A stretch of 35,776 nucleotides of DNA. It comes from Pseudobutyrivibrio sp. GTDB lineage: Bacteria > Bacillota > Clostridia > Lachnospirales > Lachnospiraceae. Below the pieces are notes generated by a model. That model did no database searches, was not told the DNA's origin, and saw only the letters and a program-made list of their open reading frames with translations. Position numbers and translations under genes: made by a program. Of the stretch, positions 24,881 through 32,400 are shown one piece after another. Location of the stretch: NCBI GenBank assembly GCA_017557435.1, contig JAFYYR010000020.1:1-35776 (forward strand), in the 5' to 3' direction. Position 1 is the first letter of the stretch, and the number at the start of each line of letters is the position of its first letter.

Positions 24881-25655
24881 AACAGATGCCTTTAGTTTTA
24901 TAGGGGTGAAAAAGAAAGTTAATCAGGATGCGTTGATCATTAAGCAGGCTAAGACTGCTGACGGGGGTAATGTATGTATGGCGTGTCTTTGTGATGGAAT
25001 GGGTGGTTTATCTCAGGGGGAAGTTGCCAGCGCTGCATTTGTAAAGCGCATGGATGAATGGTTTAAAAATGAACTTCCACGAGTGTTGTCCACTAGTGAT
25101 ATTACAGAGGATTTAACACTAGAAGCGGATGCATACAGTCATTACTGGGGACAGATAAAAGCCCAGTGGCAAGGTATTATTCAAAAGACAAATGAGCGCC
25201 TAATGCGATATGGACGGGACAGAGGAATCGAACTTGGAACTACTGTTGTTGCCATCATAATAATAAATGATGAGTACATGGTGATGAATGTAGGAGACTC
25301 ACGTGCTTATGAGCTAGATGAGCGACGGATAAAGCTATTGACTCACGATCATAGTTATGTTCAAAGAGAAATAGATTTAGGAAACATGACTTTGGAAGAG
25401 GCTCAGAATAGCAATAAAAAAAGTCTTCTTCTACAGTGTGTTGGAGCCTCTGAGGTAGTAATCCCTGATTTTTACCAGGGATACGCAAATACTCCGCATA
25501 AATTTCTTTTATGTTCAGATGGTTTCTGGCGTAAGTTAGAAGATGATGAAATGGTTGAAGTTTGTAAAGAGCAGAATGGATTGGAGAAACTGACAGACGC
25601 AGTTGTTGCACGAGGCGAGACAGACAATATATCAAGTTTATTGATATCAGTTTAA
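24855..25655 (+). CDS. PP2C-family (PPM) Ser/Thr protein phosphatase
   Basis: A 266-residue cytoplasmic phosphatase. The metal-binding and catalytic motifs are complete: VNQDAL near the N terminus, LCDGMGGLSQGE, LGTTVVAIII, VMNVGDSRAYEL, LLTHDHSYV, LLCSDGFWRKL and TDNISSLLI. It removes phosphate from Ser/Thr residues and should oppose the kinase encoded immediately downstream. Two starts are possible: ATG 24855 (26-base overlap with the preceding gene) or ATG 24870 (11-base overlap); neither has a strong Shine-Dalgarno site, which suggests translational coupling. The kinase gene begins 5 bases after its stop. Confidence 0.93.
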   Translation: MKNLNMSYKTDAFSFIGVKKKVNQDALIIKQAKTADGGNVCMACLCDGMGGLSQGEVASAAFVKRMDEWFKNELPRVLSTSDITEDLTLEADAYSHYWGQIKAQWQGIIQKTNERLMRYGRDRGIELGTTVVAIIIINDEYMVMNVGDSRAYELDERRIKLLTHDHSYVQREIDLGNMTLEEAQNSNKKSLLLQCVGASEVVIPDFYQGYANTPHKFLLCSDGFWRKLEDDEMVEVCKEQNGLEKLTDAVVARGETDNISSLLISV

Positions 25656-25660
25656 AAGAT

Positions 25661-27358
25661 ATGTTAAAAATAGGTTCAGTTGTAGATAACAAATATAAAA
25701 TACTTAATGAGATAGGTCACGGCGGCATGAGCACAGTTTATCTGGCTATGAATGAAAGAGCCAATAAACAGTGGGCTATAAAGGAAATTCGAAAAGAAAA
25801 ATTCGCAAATGAAGATATTGTTTACGATAGTATTAGAAGTGAGACTGAACTTCTGAAAAATCTATCTCATCCAAATTTGCCTAGTATAATAGATATCATC
25901 GATTATGAAGGTAGCATTTTAATTGTAATGGATTATATCGAAGGCAATACCCTTAGAAAAGCCTTGGAAGAATATGGTCCACAGCCACAGGAATATGTTA
26001 TTCAATGGGCTAAGCAATTATGCGATGTTTTGGGATATTTACATTCTCAAAATCCACCTATCATATATAGAGATTTAAAACCTAGCAATATTATGTTAAA
26101 GCCTGACGGCACAATAGTATTGATAGATTTTGGAACTGCAAGACGTTTTAATACTGAGAATAATGAAGATACCACATGCTTAGGTACAAGAGGGTATGCA
26201 GCCCCAGAGCAGTTTGGTGGATATGGACAGACTGATGCCAGGACTGATATTTATTGCTTTGGCACAACAATCTACCATTTGTTGACAGGTAAAAATCCTA
26301 GCGAACCACCATATGAAATTTATCCAATCAGATATTGGGATGAGTCCTTTTCTCAAGGTCTAGAAAAGATAATTATAAAATGTACCCAGGCAGATCCAAA
26401 TCGCAGATATCAAAATGCTTATTCTCTTTTGTATGATTTAGAGCATTATGATGAATTGGACAGTGAGTACAGAAGAAAAGAGAAGATTAAGCTTATTAGT
26501 TTTATCCTTGTAGTAGTTCTTTGCATCGCCAATGCAATTGGCGCAGCCACATGTCATTTCTATGGCAAGCATGTTCAGACCAATGCTTATGAGAATTATT
26601 TGGTTGATGCGGAGAAGGGCCAATCGCTGGATGATATGAGAGAGGCCTATATTGAAAGTATCTCCATTAATCCTGAGGAAGCTGATGCATATATACGTCT
26701 AATCGAAAGAGTATATTTGGAGGATAATGTTTTTTCCGAGGATGAGGCATCTGAGATTAGAGGTATACTAATTAATCAGAGCAATGGCCATACATACGAG
26801 GAGTTATTGCAGAAGAATAAATTAGGCTATGAGATGTTTTCCTACCAGTTAGGACTGGCTTATTTCTATAACTATGAGGGCACAGGTAACAAGCAGCTTT
26901 CGGCCTATTGGTTGAAAAAAGCAGCCGAGGGAGAATTGCCAGAGAGCCAGACAGCTAGAGCAGCCCGACTAGGCGCTATAGCAGACTATTATACATCTTT
27001 AGGTATGATGGATAAGACTGGAGATAGCAAGGTGTCCTTCAAGGATTACTGGGCAGATTTGACCAGTGTATCCGAGGGCAATATTGTCAAAGATGACAAT
27101 GCTACTACCGCCTTAGTCATTTACAAGGAGGTAGCTTCCCAGATATGTGTTTATGCAGATCGATTTAATAGAGATGGAGTTTCCTATGGTGAGATGGAAT
27201 TAGCACTTATAGAAATTGAGAACCATGTGCAGGATGACATCGAAAAAGCCAAGGTAGAAAAAACAGATAGAATAGTTGAACTAGAAGCAGAGTTAGAAAA
27301 AAATATTGAAAAAGCAAGACAAGTTATTTCTCTTAACAAACAGGAGATAAGTAAATGA
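25661..27358 (+). CDS. Transmembrane Ser/Thr protein kinase with TPR-like extracytoplasmic part
   Basis: A 565-residue Hanks-type kinase. Residues 10-265 form the kinase domain with all key residues: Gly-loop IGHGGMSTVYLA, K41 in AIKE, YRDLKPSN with D138, IDFGTAR with D156, and the activation segment DTTCLGTRGYAAPEQFG. One membrane helix (about 277-300) follows. The outer 265 residues are helical, with Sel1/TPR-like character (AYFYNYEGTGNKQLSAYWLKKAAEG), and end in a charged coil. There are no PASTA repeats, so it is not the usual PrkC/Stk1 type. The order of kinase fold, membrane helix and outer helical domain recalls the T7SS protein EssB/YukC, whose kinase fold is inactive; here the kinase looks active. 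Its stop overlaps the next start (ATGA). Confidence 0.92.
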   Translation: MLKIGSVVDNKYKILNEIGHGGMSTVYLAMNERANKQWAIKEIRKEKFANEDIVYDSIRSETELLKNLSHPNLPSIIDIIDYEGSILIVMDYIEGNTLRKALEEYGPQPQEYVIQWAKQLCDVLGYLHSQNPPIIYRDLKPSNIMLKPDGTIVLIDFGTARRFNTENNEDTTCLGTRGYAAPEQFGGYGQTDARTDIYCFGTTIYHLLTGKNPSEPPYEIYPIRYWDESFSQGLEKIIIKCTQADPNRRYQNAYSLLYDLEHYDELDSEYRRKEKIKLISFILVVVLCIANAIGAATCHFYGKHVQTNAYENYLVDAEKGQSLDDMREAYIESISINPEEADAYIRLIERVYLEDNVFSEDEASEIRGILINQSNGHTYEELLQKNKLGYEMFSYQLGLAYFYNYEGTGNKQLSAYWLKKAAEGELPESQTARAARLGAIADYYTSLGMMDKTGDSKVSFKDYWADLTSVSEGNIVKDDNATTALVIYKEVASQICVYADRFNRDGVSYGEMELALIEIENHVQDDIEKAKVEKTDRIVELEAELEKNIEKARQVISLNKQEISK

Positions 27359-27810
27359 TAGAAGTATTACATCAGAAAGAAATATTAGACCTGTTGACAA
27401 CTGGAATGATTGTATTGGCGATTTGTTTTGGTATTTTAGCCATAGTGCTATGGTTTGTATTTAAAATACCCCATTCAATTAAGGTTCTCACTAAAATTGG
27501 AGCATCAAAGGATATTCAATCATTTGGAAATGTTAGGGTTAGCAGAACATCCAATGCGGTGTTGAATTGGAATACTTCTGAAATGCTAGACAAAAATCCA
27601 GAAGAAAATATCCCAGAGTCCTATGAGGATGAAGCGACGATTCTATTAGAAGAGACCATTTTGCTTCAGGAAGAAAACGAGCAAGACGTTGAGACTTCTG
27701 TAGAAGAAAAAGAAACAGGAATTGAATCTCCAAAAGAAAAAGATAAGGGATTTGAAATTCAAGAAGAGATAATCATTACTGGAACAGAAAATGACTTGCC
27801 TGAAATTTAG
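27355..27810 (+). CDS. Small single-span membrane protein with acidic Thr-containing tail
   Basis: A 151-residue protein of no family I recognise. One membrane helix lies at about residues 14-37 (ILDLLTTGMIVLAICFGILA and on). A tail of about 110 residues follows, very rich in Glu, and by the positive-inside rule (KIPHSIKVLTKIGASK after the helix) it should be in the cytoplasm. The tail contains a doubled motif, EATILLEETILL (T95 and T101), in an acidic setting. A similar ETSIL motif stands before the FHA domain two genes upstream. These Thr are candidate kinase targets and FHA ligands; that is an inference. Translation is coupled to the kinase by a 4-base ATGA overlap, so the two products are probably made in step. 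Confidence 0.75.
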   Translation: MIEVLHQKEILDLLTTGMIVLAICFGILAIVLWFVFKIPHSIKVLTKIGASKDIQSFGNVRVSRTSNAVLNWNTSEMLDKNPEENIPESYEDEATILLEETILLQEENEQDVETSVEEKETGIESPKEKDKGFEIQEEIIITGTENDLPEI

Positions 27811-27816
27811 TATTAT

Positions 27817-27852
27817 CAACCATTTATCTAGCAATATAGAGTTTGGTTTTTA
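27817..27852 (+). terminator. Weak terminator-like hairpin between the kinase operon and the WXG100 gene
   Basis: AACCA and TGGTT segments enclose an inner TCTA/TAGA pairing and are followed by TTTTTA. The stem is AT-rich and interrupted, so read-through from the signalling operon into the WXG100 cassette is likely. I see no convincing promoter of its own for the cassette in the 82-base gap. Confidence 0.35.
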
Positions 27853-27892
27853 ATAAGGATATATTAATTATATTTTAAGGAGGATTATGAAA

Positions 27893-28180
27893 ATGGCAAA
27901 AGCAGGTATGGAAACAGATATTGTAAGCGATAAGCTTAGAGATTTAGTATCAAAAGCTGGTAACTTAGATGACATTTCGACAGGGGTAAACAATTTAGCA
28001 GCACCACTGTCAGAGGCATGGGGCGGTGCAGATGCAGCAGCTGCTGTAGACTATTTAAATGCACTCTCAACAAAGATGGCATCTATGTCAGAGGAAATCA
28101 TGAAGATTCATGGTTGGGCAGAGACTACAATGAATAACTATATTGATGAAGCGAATAATGGTGCTAGTGCATACAACTAA
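27893..28180 (+). CDS. WXG100-family protein (EsxA-like)
   Basis: A 95-residue helical hairpin protein with the central WGG motif (PLSEAWGGADAAAAV) at the expected middle position and no signal peptide. These are hallmarks of the WXG100 family, whose members are substrates and partners of type VII secretion. The ATG at 27893 is preferred: AAGGAGG at 27877-27883 is 9 bases upstream, whereas the ATG at 27887 is only 3 bases from it. Ala/Asp/Met-rich helices flank the turn, and the C-terminal part (YIDEANNGA) fits the family export-signal region loosely. It heads the toxin cassette. Confidence 0.88.
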   Translation: MAKAGMETDIVSDKLRDLVSKAGNLDDISTGVNNLAAPLSEAWGGADAAAAVDYLNALSTKMASMSEEIMKIHGWAETTMNNYIDEANNGASAYN

Positions 28181-28192
28181 GGAGGTTTAAAA

Positions 28193-28504
28193 ATGGGCGA
28201 TATAAATGCAAATATCTTTGGTGAAGTTGATGAGATGGCTGCTACTAGTAACAGCCTTTCAACTTTTAGTGAGAGTTTAAGGGACGAGTTAGATGCTATT
28301 CAAGCTGTAGTTAACGAAGTAGCAGGCGCAACATTTGGAGATGCATCTCCACAGTTATTAGAGGTATATACTCAGCTTGATGCAGATTTAAGAGCATATG
28401 TAGCAGAATTAGCTAATATTGGATCAAATGTTGAAATTACAGCGTCAAATTTAGCTGAAATTGATCAGATGGCACAGCAGTCAATCACATACGAGCTGGG
28501 CTAG
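28193..28504 (+). CDS. WXG100-like protein with degenerate motif
   Basis: A 103-residue, fully helical protein with the same size and two-helix pattern as its neighbour, but the turn reads GATFGDAS, with Phe in place of Trp. It follows the WXG100 gene by 12 bases with a strong AGGAGG site 7 bases before the ATG. It is probably the heterodimer partner of the first WXG100 protein or a carrier for the toxin. The family assignment is by length, predicted fold and position and is less certain than that of the upstream gene. Confidence 0.72.
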   Translation: MGDINANIFGEVDEMAATSNSLSTFSESLRDELDAIQAVVNEVAGATFGDASPQLLEVYTQLDADLRAYVAELANIGSNVEITASNLAEIDQMAQQSITYELG

Positions 28505-28519
28505 AGATAGTTGTAATCT

Positions 28520-28551
28520 ATGTGGCGGCGGGGAGTTTATCTTCGCCGCAT
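28520..28551 (+). other. GC-rich hairpin between the WXG100 pair and the downstream toxin genes
   Basis: 28520-28527 pairs with 28544-28551 (8 bp, one G-T pair) around a 16-base loop. No T run follows, so it is not a standard terminator. The hairpin lies in the only sizeable gap (72 bases) of the cassette and may reduce or separate expression of the toxin genes relative to the WXG100 pair. Confidence 0.45.
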
Positions 28552-28576
28552 ACGTGGATTATTTGGAGGATTATAG

Positions 28577-29008
28577 ATGAGTTCGGAAGAACGTGCCCGC
28601 AGGGAAAGAGAACGAAGAGCTGCAATAGAAAGAGCGATAAATGCAAAGCAGAAAGAGTTGGATGGAGTAAATGCAGAAATAGCCAAGTATGAGGCGATTT
28701 TGAATGCATTGACAGAGTCTCAGACAACTCTTGCCAGCTATAAGGCGGATTTAGAAACAGATATCAATGATGTAATAGTTAATTATGATGTAAAAGATGG
28801 AACTACATGGTCAGGGCTTGAGGCCACAAAGGCCTGGCGTGAAATGGATTTCATTAAAAATAAAAAAGACAATTACGTAACTGAAGTAGAGCAGTTAGAT
28901 TCTGATATATCAAATGCAATAGATAAAACCAATTCAATTTTACAAGAGTTGTACAGCCGACGAGATAGTCTGAATGAAGATATAAGAAATTTAAGAGCTC
29001 AGTTATAA
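28577..29008 (+). CDS. Coiled-coil protein resembling LXG-associated targeting factor (DUF5082/YwqH-like)
   Basis: A 143-residue protein, almost entirely coiled coil, with a highly charged N terminus (ERARRERERRAAIERAI), two long helices and a central turn TTWSGLEATKAW that keeps a W-x-G motif. Size, coiled coil, W-x-G turn and location two genes before an LXG-like toxin match the DUF5082-type proteins of Bacillus ywqHIJ-like operons. In such operons small helical proteins bind the LXG domain and guide it to the type VII machine. The ATG has GGAGG 8 bases upstream. The family label is my reading of the pattern; no profile search was run. Confidence 0.65.
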   Translation: MSSEERARRERERRAAIERAINAKQKELDGVNAEIAKYEAILNALTESQTTLASYKADLETDINDVIVNYDVKDGTTWSGLEATKAWREMDFIKNKKDNYVTEVEQLDSDISNAIDKTNSILQELYSRRDSLNEDIRNLRAQL

Positions 29009-29023
29009 GATAAGAGGATAGTT

Positions 29024-29425
29024 ATGTCGACGACAAATAGTAGTTCAAATACCTTAGGTGGAGCGGTAACAGGGGCGGTAAATGCTTCTGTTGCTGCTGG
29101 CGGCAAAGCAGCGAGAGTTGCTTTAGATATTGATCTATTTGAAGAAAGTGTAAAAGATATTGAGACACAGAGAGACCTTATAGTCGAGGATAGTTTGACT
29201 TATGCAGAAATTGATGCTGAGACAAACAATAATGCTACAGTACCAACTTTTGTTACAGCTAATGAAAATATTGACGATATGCTTAAGAGTTTAAAGCAGC
29301 AGGTGACTCAGGTAACTGAGACCATGCGTAACGTATTGAGTAATTATGTAGCTGTAGATGAGGACGCAACTCGTAGCGTTAATTACGATGATACTAAAGT
29401 GAAGTATACAGGTCATACTGTTTAG
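29024..29425 (+). CDS. Small helical WXG-superfamily-like protein (second LXG-associated factor)
   Basis: A 133-residue protein. A Ser/Thr/Ala/Gly-rich N terminus (about 30 residues) precedes two amphipathic helices, and the tail VAVDEDATRSVN resembles the ends of DUF5344/WXG-type proteins found just before LXG toxins. No Cys and no membrane segment. It lies 15 bases after the coiled-coil gene and 25 bases before the RHS toxin gene, with GAGG at good spacing. Likely role: a partner that binds the N-terminal domain of the toxin for export. It could also be a simple WXG100-like carrier. The assignment rests mainly on context. Confidence 0.58.
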   Translation: MSTTNSSSNTLGGAVTGAVNASVAAGGKAARVALDIDLFEESVKDIETQRDLIVEDSLTYAEIDAETNNNATVPTFVTANENIDDMLKSLKQQVTQVTETMRNVLSNYVAVDEDATRSVNYDDTKVKYTGHTV

Positions 29426-29450
29426 GAATAATGAGTTAGGAGAAATTGTT

Positions 29451-32400
29451 ATGGCACGAGCAGATGCTAGTGGAAATATCGAGCGAGGAGAAGTGGATAT
29501 TCAGTGGGATACTCCAAGACTTCGCTCGTATTTTAATAAATGTCAGGAAACATACGATAGCTTTTTGTCTATGTCAGATGGACTGATAAAGGCATTTGAA
29601 TCCTATGCAAATGACGAGGAACATACAGGACCAGAGGCTGATAGTTCCAAGGCTTTTGTTACAGAAAAGCAGATACCACTTTTAGTTGATATCGTGGATG
29701 ATATACAAAAGCTAGAGGATTTACAGGAAAACTTGATGACATCCTTTGAGGAAAATGTTGATTCCTCTACAGCAGCCAAGATAAGCACATCGCATCTGAG
29801 GCAGGTAATGCTTGATTTTGTAGGCCTAGAAGATAACTTACAGGAAATCGGTGACAAGATAAAAGGCCTGGCAGAAGGCTTAGCAGAGACCTGCAGTGAA
29901 GTAGGAACCTACACAGTGCCAGACTATCAGCCATACTACGACGAGATGGAGAAGCTCTCTAGTAGAGATGGACTGACTGGAGTTGTGCCTGAGACCAAAA
30001 AGGCTCTAGAGGATTTTGATGCAGCTCACAAGACAGATATAGCCTCTAGTGATTACAAGACTATTTATGACACAATAGTAGCCAATATCAGCTCATTCAT
30101 GGCAGGACTAGGTGATGGCAAGTACTACGACATCACCACCTACAATGAGACTGGAGAGAGTCTTGCATGGAGATATCCTGTAAATGAATTAGAGGGCGAG
30201 GCTCTAGACGAGTACGTGCAGTACGTTACAGATATGGATGCATATCTTAGAGGTGTAAAGCCAAGATGTGCTGTATATAAGTATGACCCTGTAAACATGT
30301 GTAATGGTAATTACATCAATGAGCATACAGACATATCTTTGGGCGGAAGATTCAAGCTTGAGTTTAAGCGCTTTTACAATGCGCTGGATATTTCGGAGAA
30401 GTCTCTTGGAGTAGGCTGGACCCACTCCTATGAAAAACGTATATACGAAGATAATGATAAATTAAAAATAGATTATCCAGATGGAAGTACTGGTTCATTT
30501 GCATGTATAAATGCAAAGAAGCAGCTATACATGGAAGAACATGGTGAGCCGGGCATCCTTGAAAAGCTGACAGATGGATATGTACTAAGACAGGATAGCG
30601 GAGAGTTTGAAAGATATGATGTAAGAGGCTATCTGATAGCTTTTGGGGATAATGATGGAGAAAATGTTTCTTTAGTCTATGAAAAGTCTGAAGGAAAAAG
30701 ACTTTTATCAAAAGTAGTAGCAAAGAATTCAAATACATTAACATTCTCCTATTTTAAAGATGGAAAAAATCTAGGACTTATAGAAAAGGTGACTGACCAG
30801 ACAGGCCGGTCTGTTTTTTATGCCTATGAAGATAGAAGACTTGTAGAAATCAAAGAACCAGATCAAGCTACAAGAAGATTCACATACGATAGTGAAAATA
30901 GAATCAAGGATGTGATTAATCCAAAGGGGATTACATCTATCACAAATGAGTACGACAGTGAAGGACGTACTGTAAAGCAGAGCTTCCCTGATGAGACTGT
31001 TATGACTTATGAGTATGATGATGAAAAAAAGACCTGCACTGCTACAGAGCAGAATGGAAATAAGGTCATCTATACCCATGATGAGCTAGGTCGTCATACA
31101 AAGACTACCTACTATGATGGTGAGGAAAGATATACCTACAACAACAGAAATCAAAAGACAAGCTATACAGATAAAAGAGGAAATACAACAAGATTTTCTT
31201 ATGATAATAAGGGCCATCTGACAAAGGTGGTAGATGCTTTAAGAAATAAAACAAGTATTACTTATAGAGCAGATGGTAAGCCACTTGCTGTAAAGGGAGC
31301 CAAGGGCGAGGAGTACCACTATGAGTATGATTTAGATGGAAAGCTTTTTGAAATAAGAAATCCACTTAATGAGACCAATAGATTTATCTATAAAAATGGA
31401 AATCTTGCTAAGGCAAAAAATGCAAATGGGGCAGCCACTTTATTTTCTTATGATGAAAGAGGTAACGTAAATACGGTAGAAGACCCAGATGGTGTTAAGA
31501 CATCATATGAGTATGATGAGCTTAATCGTGTCATCAAAACCGTAAGCCCTAGCGGAGAAGTAACTACCTTTGAGTACGATAGTGCAGATAGAATCACAAG
31601 GACAGTAGATGCCCTAGGTAATGAGCGTATCTATACATACGATGCTGCGGGTAAGGTCACATCAGTAACAGAGCCAGATAAGACTACGAGGACTTTTGAC
31701 ATAAATGTCATGGGAAAAGTCTCTAGGGTAGTAGATCAGGCAGGTCGAGTTACTGAAATTAAATATAACGTAATGGGTAAGCAGGAAAAGGTATGCTTGC
31801 CTAATGGTGGTGTGATTCTTTATGAATATGACCCACTTATGCGACTTACAAAAGTCACAGACCCAGAGGGAAGAACCAGGGGATATGACTATGATAAAAA
31901 TGGAAATGTAGTTGCTGAGTACATAGGGGATATAAAAGTAAGAGCCCTTGAGTATGATGTGATGAATCGAGTGACAAAGGAGACAGATGCCCTTGGTCAC
32001 ACTAGAAGCTTTACCTATGATGAGGCAGGCCTTGTTACTTCAGTAACAGATACTTTGGGAAATAAGAGTACTAGAGAATATGACCTCCTTGGACGAGTAA
32101 CAAAAGAGATAGACCCTCTAGGAAATGAGACAAGCTATACCTATACAAAGCTTGGAAATATAGAGACCATCACAGATGCAGCAAATAGAGTAAGAAGATT
32201 TGAGTACACAAGAGGCGGAAAGCTAACAGCTATTTATTTTTGCGATAAGCTAGAACAGGCTCTCTCTTATGATGCTGCCGGAAGAGTTTCTAAAAGAACA
32301 TTTGCTGATGGATATGAAATCTCATATAGCTACGATGCCTTAAGTAGAATTGAAAAAGTAAATGGAACTGATGGAAGAGCAGTGTCATATGAGTATGATG

